Assembly: GCA_964460115.1 (NCBI GenBank)
Contig: CAYWPR010000007.1
Span: 1-64,000 of the forward strand
Origin: JAEUJZ01 sp964460115
GTDB taxonomy: Bacteria; Myxococcota_A; Polyangia; Palsa-1104; JAEUJZ01
Length of the DNA: 64,000 nt
Direction of reading: 5' to 3'
Positions 50,449-58,054 of this stretch are shown in pieces; the first letter of the stretch is position 1; each line of letters begins with the position of its first letter. The translations under genes were made by a program, and so were the position numbers. The notes under the pieces were generated by a model. It was not told the DNA's origin, searched no databases, and saw only the letters and a list, made by a program, of their open reading frames with translations.

Positions 50449-51903
50449 ATGCAAAAACACTTTGTTCTCGATACCAATGTTCTTCTGCACGACCCCCAGG
50501 CGATGTTTCAGTTCGCTGACAACATCGTCATCATCCCGATCACCGTGCTTGAGGAAGTCGATCAGTTCAAAAAAGAACTTTCCGACCGCGGCCGCAACGC
50601 GCGCGAGGTTTGCCGGCGGCTGGATGATTTGCGCATGGGCGGCGGTCATCTGTCGGAGGGCGTGACGCTTCCGCACGGCGGCACCTTGATGGTGGTCATC
50701 GGCGCGTCGGAAGTGCCTTCGACCTTGCGCAATGATCGGGCGGGACACAGCGCCGACAACTTGATTCTTGGAACTGCGCTCAAAATCCGTCAGGCCCACA
50801 AGGATGTGCCGACGATTTTGGTCACCAAGGACGTCAATTTGCGCATTCGCGCCGATGCGCTAGGGCTAACTGCCGAAGACTACGATGTAGAACGCATCAA
50901 CATCGAGGAGCTTTATTCGGGAAGTGCCGAAGTGTCAGTCAGTGCCGAGGCCATCAATAGTTTTTACCAGGAAGGTCGGCTGAGCCTGGAGCAAGTACGT
51001 CCGGGCAGCGTCGTCAGTGGGCCTCGGCAGGGCAGCGGCAATGGCACGGGCAATGGGCTTGGCGGAGGCTTAAACGGCCTATCCAATGCTGCGGAACGGC
51101 CGCGCTCGTTTTTCACCAACGAATATTTGCTACTGCGCAACCGCGACAACCCTTCGCAAACGGCCCTTGGCCGCGTTGATTCTACAGGCGGCCAGGGCAT
51201 GCTTTTGCCGACCCGCAAGCTGCGCGAGGGCGTGTGGGGCATTCGGCCGCGCAACAAAGAGCAGCACTGTGTGCTGGATCTTTTGCTGAACGATGACATA
51301 AAGCTAGTGACCCTGGTCGGCAAGGCCGGTACGGGAAAGACCCTTTTGGCCATCGCCGCTGGCTTGCAAAAAGTCGCCGAGGAAAAAGTCTACAGCAAGC
51401 TGCTTGTCTCGCGACCGATCTTTCCGCTGGGGCGCGACATCGGCTACTTGCCGGGAACCGTTGAAGAAAAGCTGAATCCGTGGATGCAGCCAATCTACGA
51501 CAATGTTGAGTTCTTGCTAAACCTATCGCAGCCCGGACATCCGGGCCAGCGCGACAGGCGATCTGGGCAGTCGCACCGCGACCTGGTGGACATGGGCTTT
51601 TTGGCCATCGAACCGCTGACTTATATACGCGGTCGTTCTATCCCCAATCAGTTTATGATCGTGGATGAGGCGCAGAATTTGACCCCGCACGAGGTCAAAA
51701 CCATCGTCACACGGGTCGGTGACAATACCAAAATCATCCTCACCGGCGATCCGTACCAGATCGACAATCCCTACGTGGATGCCAGCAACAACGGGCTGAC
51801 CACGGTTGTCGAACGCTTCAAGGGCCACTCCCTCGCCGGAACCGTAACCCTTTTCAAAGGCGAACGTTCGGCGCTGGCCGAGCTGGCTTCGAATCTCTTA
51901 TAA
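50449..51903 (+). CDS. PhoH-family protein with N-terminal PIN domain
   Basis: The 484-residue protein is a two-domain PIN-PhoH (YlaK-type). The PIN domain (1-130) starts HFVLDTNVLLHDP, carries the acidic residues Asp8 and EEVDQF, and continues with HSADNLILGTAL and VTKDVNLRIRADALGL. A linker with Ser/Gly-rich stretches spans about 180-250. The PhoH ATPase follows, with GKAGTGKT (Walker A, near 292), FPLGRDIGYLPGTVEEKLNPW and MIVDEAQNLTPHEVK (Walker B). PIN-PhoH proteins are predicted ATP-driven RNA helicase/ribonucleases. It begins 21 bases after the GT51 gene, and ftsY begins 13 bases after it, so the three are probably in one transcript. Confidence 0.9.
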   Translation: MQKHFVLDTNVLLHDPQAMFQFADNIVIIPITVLEEVDQFKKELSDRGRNAREVCRRLDDLRMGGGHLSEGVTLPHGGTLMVVIGASEVPSTLRNDRAGHSADNLILGTALKIRQAHKDVPTILVTKDVNLRIRADALGLTAEDYDVERINIEELYSGSAEVSVSAEAINSFYQEGRLSLEQVRPGSVVSGPRQGSGNGTGNGLGGGLNGLSNAAERPRSFFTNEYLLLRNRDNPSQTALGRVDSTGGQGMLLPTRKLREGVWGIRPRNKEQHCVLDLLLNDDIKLVTLVGKAGTGKTLLAIAAGLQKVAEEKVYSKLLVSRPIFPLGRDIGYLPGTVEEKLNPWMQPIYDNVEFLLNLSQPGHPGQRDRRSGQSHRDLVDMGFLAIEPLTYIRGRSIPNQFMIVDEAQNLTPHEVKTIVTRVGDNTKIILTGDPYQIDNPYVDASNNGLTTVVERFKGHSLAGTVTLFKGERSALAELASNLL

Positions 51904-51916
51904 TTAACGGGTTCGC

Positions 51917-53089
51917 ATGAGTGCTCTTTTTCTTGCAGATATAGCGCCTTCGGCGCCGTCGGTGCTCGGCGGCAGCCGCGGCTATATCGTTTTGCTCGCG
52001 CTCCTTGTCCTTTTGGCGATTGTGGCGTTCTTCTTAGCGCGGCGTCGCTCGGCCCCGCCCCTGCGCCAACCGCAAGAGCAGCCATCGACCCCGGCTCGCG
52101 AGCTACCGGCCAAGCCGGAAGGCGCTGCTGCTCCGCCAGTGGTCAAGCGGCCGCTGGCTCCGGCTGTTCGTTCTCCTGAGCTGTATCAAGGCTTGGCCAA
52201 GACGCGGGCCGGTTTTATTGCTCGCATTGGCGAGCTTTTGCGCCGCAAGCAGATCGATGCCGATCTGCTGAACCAAATGGAAGAAGTTCTGCTGGCGGCA
52301 GATATCGGCGTCAGCACAGCCCAATTTCTGTTTGAAAAAGTCCGGCAAGCTCTTTCGCAAAAAGAACTCAAAGACGCCGATGCGGTTTGGGCCGTGATCA
52401 AGGCCGAATCGCGACGGCTGTTATCTATCGATGCGCCACCGCTCGATTGGGCGCGTCATAAGCCGCAGGTAGTGCTGATCATTGGCGTCAACGGCGCCGG
52501 CAAGACCACGACCATCGGCAAATTGGCGGCGCAGCAAGCCGAGCAAGGCAAGTCCGTGATTTTGGCCGCCGGAGACACTTTTCGCGCGGCCGCCGTTGAG
52601 CAGCTTGAAATTTGGTCGCAACGGGCGGGCACCGGCGTGTCCATCGTCAAAGGCAAAGAGGGCGGGGATCCCTCAGCTGTTATCTTCGACGCCGTGCGCC
52701 GCGCCCAGACTAGTCACGCCGACGTCGTCATTGCCGATACCGCCGGGCGGCTGCACGTCAAAGCGCAGCTTATGGAAGAGCTGCAAAAGATCCGTCGCGT
52801 CATCAAAAAAGCCGATCCCAGCGCGCCGCACGAGACTTTCTTGGTCTTAGATGCCACAAATGGTCAAAATGCCATCGCGCAGGCCAAAACGTTTAAAGAA
52901 GCGATGGATATCACCGGCATCATTCTGACCAAGCTTGATGGCACCGCCAAAGGCGGAGTGATTTTGGGGATCGCCCATGAACTTGGTGTGCCGGTGCGCT
53001 ATATCGGTGTCGGCGAAAAATTACACGATCTGCGAGCTTTTGACCCAGCAGACTTTGTCGATGTGCTATATGAACAGGCTGACGCGTAG
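51917..53089 (+). CDS. ftsY: Signal recognition particle receptor FtsY
   Basis: The 390-residue protein is FtsY with a shortened, non-acidic A domain. An N-terminal membrane segment (YIVLLALLVLLAIVAFFLA, about 18-37) replaces the amphipathic anchors seen in many FtsY. The N domain helix bundle starts near residue 90 (LYQGLAKTRAGF). The G domain has GVNGAGKTTTIGKLA (G1, near 191), DTFRAAAVEQL (G2 region), DTAGRL (G3) and TKLDGTAKGG (G4), ending with YIGVGEKLHDLRAFD. It docks ribosome-nascent-chain complexes with SRP to the translocon. It follows the PhoH gene by 13 bases. Confidence 0.95.
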   Translation: MSALFLADIAPSAPSVLGGSRGYIVLLALLVLLAIVAFFLARRRSAPPLRQPQEQPSTPARELPAKPEGAAAPPVVKRPLAPAVRSPELYQGLAKTRAGFIARIGELLRRKQIDADLLNQMEEVLLAADIGVSTAQFLFEKVRQALSQKELKDADAVWAVIKAESRRLLSIDAPPLDWARHKPQVVLIIGVNGAGKTTTIGKLAAQQAEQGKSVILAAGDTFRAAAVEQLEIWSQRAGTGVSIVKGKEGGDPSAVIFDAVRRAQTSHADVVIADTAGRLHVKAQLMEELQKIRRVIKKADPSAPHETFLVLDATNGQNAIAQAKTFKEAMDITGIILTKLDGTAKGGVILGIAHELGVPVRYIGVGEKLHDLRAFDPADFVDVLYEQADA

Positions 53090-53188
53090 AATGCCGCAGC
53101 CGTCTTTGGCAGCGCAAAACTACAAAGTCAGCGAGGCTGTGGCGGGAAAACTTGATTGACACGGAAGCCGTATGATATCGTCTTCCCC

Positions 53189-53207
53189 CGGGTATCTTAG
53201 ATACCCG
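53189..53207 (+). promoter_or_regulatory. Perfect hairpin in the leader of the first beta-barrel gene
   Basis: CGGGTATC (53189-53196) and GATACCCG (53200-53207) pair perfectly around TTA, 28-46 bases before ATG 53235. It could be an operator or an mRNA hairpin. Confidence 0.45.
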
Positions 53208-53234
53208 CCAAGATTGGCGTTACGCGAGGTAAGC

Positions 53235-54269
53235 ATGAGGAGACTGGCAATAAGCCTGTGTGTCTGGTCCACGACGGCGCTCACGCTCTCTGTCGATGGG
53301 ATTGGCGCAGGCAATCTCGCCTTCGGGCAGCAGCCCGCGGCTAGTCCACCTGCGGCGACCCCCCCCGCGGCGGGTACACCCGCAGATGGGGCCGCGGCTA
53401 CACCGCCTGCAGCCGAACCGCCGGCAGAACCTCCGGCCTCTTTGCCCCCATCGGGTGAGACGGCGAACTCGGCTTCGGCCGAAGTCGCTGGGGCCAAAAC
53501 ACCCACCGATGAGGTGAAAGTGAAGCAGCGCTGGGACGACATTGCCGTCCTGCCGCGCCGCTACACTTTGAAGGCGCGTCGCGTCGAGCTAAGCCCGACG
53601 TACCACTTCAGCCTCAATAACCCACTCATCCGCAACCATGCGGTGGGCGGCCAGATCAATTACTACCTCAGCGAAGCGCTGTGGCTGGGTCTGGAAGGCC
53701 AGTACTATTTTCCGCAGCAGTCCAATGACTCGACCGGTACGTACTTTTTGACCGGTGCGCAGGACAAGGTTCTGCCGGCGGTTAATAAGCTGCTGGGTTC
53801 GGCACTTCTGGACTTTGGCTATGTGCCCACCTACGGCAAGTTTGCGCTGTTTAACCGCGCGATCGTGCACTGGGAAGGCTACATCAGCGCTGGCATCGGC
53901 TTTTTTGCCAGCCAGGTCATTCCGGTCAAGCAGTCCGATCCGTCGTGGAACAACTACAGCGCCATTTTCAAGGTCGGCGTCGGCTCACGTCTGTTCCTAA
54001 CCCGCTGGATGGCTCTGAATTCTTTCCTAATGTTGTACGGATATCCGGATAAGTTTGAACCGGTGGCTAACGTCTCCTTCAACCGTGATCCGAACCAAGG
54101 GTGCAGCTATAAGTATGCTGGCCTGACCTCTGGGACGCAGGAATTCGAGAACGCTTACTCAGCGTGCCGTCAAGAAAACGGCAACACCACGCTGGTCCTG
54201 GATGTTGTGTTCGGGCTTGGGCTGTCGTTCTATCTGCCGCCCAAGTTTGAATACAAGTTGCCACGGTAA
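53235..54269 (+). CDS. Outer-membrane beta-barrel protein with Pro/Ala-rich N-terminal linker
   Basis: The protein has 344 residues from ATG 53235, with GAGG six bases upstream. A signal peptide (LAISLCVWSTTALTLSVDGIG) is followed by a Pro/Ala/Gly-rich linker of about 65 residues, which could cross the peptidoglycan. The rest (about 110-344) alternates strands in the pattern of the myxobacterial outer-membrane barrel family: RRVELSPTYHFSLNNPLIRN, GGQINYYLSEALWLGLEGQ, YVPTYGKFALFNRAIVHWE and the terminal FGLGLSFYLPPKFEYKL. Length is within the family's usual range. It is followed 18 bases later by a second member. Function beyond an outer-membrane protein is unknown. Confidence 0.8.
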   Translation: MRRLAISLCVWSTTALTLSVDGIGAGNLAFGQQPAASPPAATPPAAGTPADGAAATPPAAEPPAEPPASLPPSGETANSASAEVAGAKTPTDEVKVKQRWDDIAVLPRRYTLKARRVELSPTYHFSLNNPLIRNHAVGGQINYYLSEALWLGLEGQYYFPQQSNDSTGTYFLTGAQDKVLPAVNKLLGSALLDFGYVPTYGKFALFNRAIVHWEGYISAGIGFFASQVIPVKQSDPSWNNYSAIFKVGVGSRLFLTRWMALNSFLMLYGYPDKFEPVANVSFNRDPNQGCSYKYAGLTSGTQEFENAYSACRQENGNTTLVLDVVFGLGLSFYLPPKFEYKLPR

Positions 54270-54287
54270 TCAGGAGCGAGGGAATAC

Positions 54288-55178
54288 ATGCAGACGCAAA
54301 CGCGCTTCATCTTTTCGATTGGAGCCCTCGCACTGCTTGCCTCGCCGGCATATGCAGAAGGGCGCAACCCGCTGGCTGGCCAGCCCGCCATCAGACATCG
54401 TGTCGAGATGCGCAAAATGCGCTTCGAGATTACGCCGCAGTTTATGATGTCGGTGAACCAGCCGTATCTTATCGGTGTGGGCGGTGGGGCCAACCTGCAG
54501 TTCCACATCACAGACTGGCTTGGCATCGGAGCCTCATTCCATTACACGGCGAACCTCACTTCGCCGCTTGAAGGTCGGGTGGAGCAGGCATTACCAGAGC
54601 GTTATGCCGTGGCTCCCGACCCGGCCGCCGGACTGCGTCAGCCGAGCAAGATTCTATATCGCAACCACTTGACCGGGCCGAACATGCTAATCGGCTTGTA
54701 CGCGACGCTGACCCCGATTGCTGGTAAGTTCTCGCTGTTTAATACCCTGTCGGCCAACTACGACTTTTACGGCATCGTTGGAGCAGGCATTGTAAACATC
54801 GATACTCCAGTGGCCAGTGGAGAGACACCGCTAGATACTGCGGGCAATATGCTCGCTATCAATACAGAGGCCGCGGCGGCCAACAACGATGTGAACCTGC
54901 AGACTGCCGATCCGTTTAAGGGAATTCGCGGCGCCGGAGTATTCGGTATCGGTGTACACATCTACTTCAATCAGTGGGTTGGGCTAAATATGGAGTTGCG
55001 CGACTACCTGTTCAGCTCTAATCCCGGCGGTCTGGATGTGCGCACGACGGACAATCTGGGCGATGTGAACCACAGCCCGGTTTTGAGCAAGGATGCAGAC
55101 GAGTACATCGTCAACAATCTATACTTCGGCGTTGGTCTGACACTGATGCTGCCGCCGACTGCCAAGATTTCTCGCTAA
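54288..55178 (+). CDS. Second outer-membrane beta-barrel protein of the same family
   Basis: The 296-residue protein starts at ATG 54288 after CAGGAG. Its signal peptide (FIFSIGALALLASPAYAE) lacks the Pro-rich linker of the preceding gene. The barrel pattern is the same: RKMRFEITPQFMMSVNQPYL, GGGANLQFHITDWLGIGAS, TPIAGKFSLFNTLSANYDFY, and a C-terminal FGVGLTLMLPP that matches the first gene's FGLGLSFYLPP. The two are likely tandem paralogues made together, either for one assembly or as alternatives. A terminator follows. Confidence 0.85.
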   Translation: MQTQTRFIFSIGALALLASPAYAEGRNPLAGQPAIRHRVEMRKMRFEITPQFMMSVNQPYLIGVGGGANLQFHITDWLGIGASFHYTANLTSPLEGRVEQALPERYAVAPDPAAGLRQPSKILYRNHLTGPNMLIGLYATLTPIAGKFSLFNTLSANYDFYGIVGAGIVNIDTPVASGETPLDTAGNMLAINTEAAAANNDVNLQTADPFKGIRGAGVFGIGVHIYFNQWVGLNMELRDYLFSSNPGGLDVRTTDNLGDVNHSPVLSKDADEYIVNNLYFGVGLTLMLPPTAKISR

Positions 55179-55226
55179 GCGCTCTTCTTCGCAAGACAAC
55201 CGCCACCACCTGCAAAACTGAAGATT

Positions 55227-55264
55227 TGTCCGTAGGGCCCAAAGGCCCTATGGACAGTCTTTTA
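55227..55264 (+). terminator. Intrinsic terminator after the beta-barrel pair
   Basis: Arms 55227-55239 and 55244-55256 pair with one mismatch around CAAA, followed by GTCTTTT. It lies between convergent genes and may also stop minus-strand transcription from the helicase gene. Confidence 0.8.
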
Positions 55265-55275
55265 AATCTGCAACT

Positions 55276-56541
55276 CTAAGCTTGCGCGCGGCTGTCGCCG
55301 GATGGGCTGCGCCGTCGTCGGCGTTTTCTGCCGCTACCCGGAGGCCGAGGCGTTTCGCTGCCTCGGCGACGATTTTGTGTTTCTCGAGCCGCGGGCGGCG
55401 GCAAGGCCGACCGATAAGGATGCTCGGTCACCACGGGGATGGGCAGACGCGTCAGCGACTCGATCCCTGACAAAAGCCCGCGCTCTTCGCGATCGCAAAA
55501 AGCAAGAGCAATGCCTGACGCTCCGGCTCGAGCGGTGCGGCCGATGCGATGCACATAGGTCTCAGGCACTTCAGGCAGATCGAAATTGATCACGTGCGTG
55601 ATGTCATCAATGTCGATGCCGCGTGCGGCAATATCTGTCGCAACAAGTACACGCGAGTGGCCGCTTTTGAAATTTTGCAGGGCTCGCTCGCGTGCGCCTT
55701 GCGACTTATTGCCGTGTATCGCCTCGGCTCGCACGCCGGCTTTGTGGAGGTGCTCGGCGACGCGGTTGGCGCCGTGTTTGGTGCGCGTAAATACCAGTAC
55801 CCGCTTTTTTTGCGTGTCGCGCAGGACTTCTACAAGCAGCGCCCGTTTGTCATTTTTCTCGACGAAATAGACTGACTGTTCGATGCGCTCGGCAGTGGAA
55901 GAAACCGGCGCGACTGCCACCGTTTCGGGGTTTTTTAGCAGCACATCGGCCAGGCGCTGCGCCTCGGGCGGCATCGTGGCTGAAAAGAACAGCGTCTGCC
56001 GCCGCGGCGGCAATAATGTGATGACGCGGCGCACATCGTGAATAAACCCCATGTCCAGCATGCGATCAGCTTCGTCGAGCACGAACACATCCAGGTGCGC
56101 AAAATGCACCAGGCGCTGACTCGCTAGGTCCAGCAAACGTCCGGGTGTGGCCACCAAGATGTCGATGCCGGCCCGCAATGCCCGTTCTTGCCCCTGCTGC
56201 CCAACGCCCCCGAAAATGACCACATGCTTGTAGCCGAGGTTTTTGCCATACGTAGCGAAGCTATCGCCAATCTGCGCGGCCAATTCTCGCGTTGGCGTAA
56301 GCACCAGCACGCGCAGCGGCCGTTCGCCATGCGGGCGATAGCCGCGCTGATGCAGCCCCTGCAAAATCGGCAAGGCGAAAGCCGCTGTCTTGCCAGTCCC
56401 CGTCTGGGCCAGGCCCAAAAGGTCGTGGCCGGCCAGCACTTTTGGAATGGCCTGCGCCTGAATCGGCGTCGGCTCTTCATATCCTTCGGCGCGCACCGCA
56501 GCCAGAAGCGGCTCTATAAGTCCAAGATCTGCAAAACGCAC
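55276..56541 (-). CDS. DEAD-box RNA helicase (RhlE type)
   Basis: The protein has 421 residues from GTG 56541, supported by AGGAGAG nine bases upstream; the TTG at 56562 lacks a site. The Q motif is EEPTPIQAQAIPKVL, motif I AQTGTGKTAAF, then PTRELAAQI, TPGRLLDL, DEADRMLDMGF, FSATMP, and in the second domain ARGIDIDDITHVINFDLPEVPETYVHRIGRTARAG, split across motifs V and VI. The C-terminal 40 residues are Arg/Ser/Gly-rich. RhlE-like helicases rearrange RNA in ribosome assembly and cold adaptation. It is divergent from a Ser/Thr kinase gene. Confidence 0.95.
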   Translation of the reverse strand: MRFADLGLIEPLLAAVRAEGYEEPTPIQAQAIPKVLAGHDLLGLAQTGTGKTAAFALPILQGLHQRGYRPHGERPLRVLVLTPTRELAAQIGDSFATYGKNLGYKHVVIFGGVGQQGQERALRAGIDILVATPGRLLDLASQRLVHFAHLDVFVLDEADRMLDMGFIHDVRRVITLLPPRRQTLFFSATMPPEAQRLADVLLKNPETVAVAPVSSTAERIEQSVYFVEKNDKRALLVEVLRDTQKKRVLVFTRTKHGANRVAEHLHKAGVRAEAIHGNKSQGARERALQNFKSGHSRVLVATDIAARGIDIDDITHVINFDLPEVPETYVHRIGRTARAGASGIALAFCDREERGLLSGIESLTRLPIPVVTEHPYRSALPPPAARETQNRRRGSETPRPPGSGRKRRRRRSPSGDSRAQA

Positions 56542-56687
56542 GATTGACGACTCTCCTATCAAATTCAGAAGAGCAGACTGTCACGGCAGGCCACGAACGC
56601 CTAGCACTGTTTGCGATTGCAGTGTGGATTGGGTCATGAAACAAGCGTGATTGTCGCCGCCTACTTTCGAGAATCGTTCTGACGAGA

Positions 56688-56693
56688 CATAAT
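56688..56693 (+). promoter_or_regulatory. Candidate -10 (CATAAT) close to the zinc-ribbon kinase start
   Basis: CATAAT matches TATAAT in five of six bases and ends 12 bases before ATG 56706. No clear ribosome site follows it, so the leader would be about six bases or absent. The -35 is weak. Confidence 0.3.
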
Positions 56694-56705
56694 GTCCGGA
56701 TTCGC

Positions 56706-57989
56706 ATGAACCAAGCGCGCCCTGCCACAAGCCTTTTCCGCCGCTGTTCCGCCTGTCAGACGCTTTATTCCTACGACGTTTCCCACGCATGCGCCGCTTC
56801 TGCCCTGGCCCAAAGCGCCGCAGTTTCGTCGAGGCCACAAAATACCGCCTCAGCGGCCACCGCCAACGAACGTCCAGACGGTTTTCACGATTTGCGCGGA
56901 ACCATCCTCGGAGAACGTTACGAGATCCTCGACCGCCTTGGTCGCGGTGGCCGCGGCGTTGTGTACAAGGCCCGGCATATCGCGACCGAAGAAATTTTCG
57001 TGATCAAAGTCCTTCGGCGGCCGCTGCCCGATGCCGCGCAGCAGCGCTTCTTTATTGAATGCGAGCTGGCGATTTCTTTAAAGCACCCAAACGTCGTAAA
57101 CATTGCCGAAGTCGGAGTGCTGCCCGATGGTCGTTCCTATCTAATCACGGAATTTTTGGACGGTCCGCCGCTGTCTCAAGTTTTGCAAGCCGGGCCCGTC
57201 GAACCCGTGCGGGCCTGCAAAATTGCCCTGCAGACCGCGCGCGCCCTGGATGCCATTCATGCCCTGGGCATCGTTCACCGTGACCTGAAGCCGGACAACA
57301 TCTTTGTTTTGAAAGAGGAGAACCGCAAGGAACGCATCAAGATCGTCGATTTTGGCCTCATCGAGGACCAAGAGATTTCCAACGTCGATCCGATGGCCAT
57401 CACCGATGAGATTCCGATTCCCGTGCAAGACATCGATCCCGAGGAATCGGGGCGTTTGACGATTCCGGGCGCGTCGTTGACCAAACCGCTTTATATGTCG
57501 CCCGAGCAAGTGCGGGGCGAGCCTTCCGATGCGCGCACCGACCAATATGCACTGGGATGCATTTTTTACGAGATGCTCACCGGCAAGGTCTTGTTCGAAG
57601 CAGTGACCGCCGATGAGCTGCTTCAAAAGCACATCTCGACGCCGCCTTTGGCCATTCGTCGGCGCGCCCCGGGTGTGGGCATTTCCAGCCGACTGGACTC
57701 TTTGGTCCTAAAGTTGCTGGAAAAGCAGCCGGCGCGTCGCTATGCCGCGCTGCGCGACTTTGAGCAACTTCTGCACAAAGAAATGGATTTGTTGCTGCTT
57801 CAGCGCGGCAAGCGAATTTCGGGCAGTTCAGGCTATCCGGTCATTTCGAATGCGAGGCCGGAAGCGTTTTGGCGCCGGCTCATTGCCGGCCTTTTGGCGC
57901 TTCTCGTCGCTTTTCTATTGATTGGCGGGGGCATCGCCCTGTGGCGCTTTGCGCATTCGCGAGGTACGCCGACGCTGACGCCCAAATAA
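56706..57989 (+). CDS. Membrane Ser/Thr protein kinase with N-terminal Cys motif
   Basis: The 427-residue protein opens with RRCSACQTLYSYDVSHAC, which offers CxxC plus His and Cys for zinc binding. The kinase domain spans about 68-350. It has LGRGGRGVVYKARH, FVIKVL (Ile replaces the usual Ala before Lys), HRDLKPDNIF near 193, VDFGLIED near 215 and PLYMSPEQVRGE. A hydrophobic segment (LIAGLLALLVAFLLIGGGIAL, about 392-416) comes last, with only a few residues after it, so the kinase is tail-anchored with no external sensor. A 30-residue acidic insert (NVDPMAITDEIPIPVQDIDP, continuing) sits in the activation segment, which is unusual. A terminator follows. Confidence 0.9.
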   Translation: MNQARPATSLFRRCSACQTLYSYDVSHACAASALAQSAAVSSRPQNTASAATANERPDGFHDLRGTILGERYEILDRLGRGGRGVVYKARHIATEEIFVIKVLRRPLPDAAQQRFFIECELAISLKHPNVVNIAEVGVLPDGRSYLITEFLDGPPLSQVLQAGPVEPVRACKIALQTARALDAIHALGIVHRDLKPDNIFVLKEENRKERIKIVDFGLIEDQEISNVDPMAITDEIPIPVQDIDPEESGRLTIPGASLTKPLYMSPEQVRGEPSDARTDQYALGCIFYEMLTGKVLFEAVTADELLQKHISTPPLAIRRRAPGVGISSRLDSLVLKLLEKQPARRYAALRDFEQLLHKEMDLLLLQRGKRISGSSGYPVISNARPEAFWRRLIAGLLALLVAFLLIGGGIALWRFAHSRGTPTLTPK

Positions 57990-58009
57990 TCGCAGCGCTT
58001 CCCAATGCA

Positions 58010-58030
58010 GCCCCCAAAAGGGGGCGATTT
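58010..58030 (+). terminator. Intrinsic terminator between convergent kinase genes
   Basis: GCCCCC (58010-58015) and GGGGGC (58020-58025) form a tight stem with an AAAA loop, followed by GATTTT. It serves the kinase at 56706-57989. Confidence 0.6.
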
Positions 58031-58054
58031 TGCGTCGCTTTGTGAAGAGGAAAA

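Noticed and set aside
53153..53180. TTGATTGACA and TATGAT upstream of the first beta-barrel gene as a sigma-70 promoter
   Set aside because: The spacing is only 9-13 bases between the elements, too short for a sigma-70 promoter.
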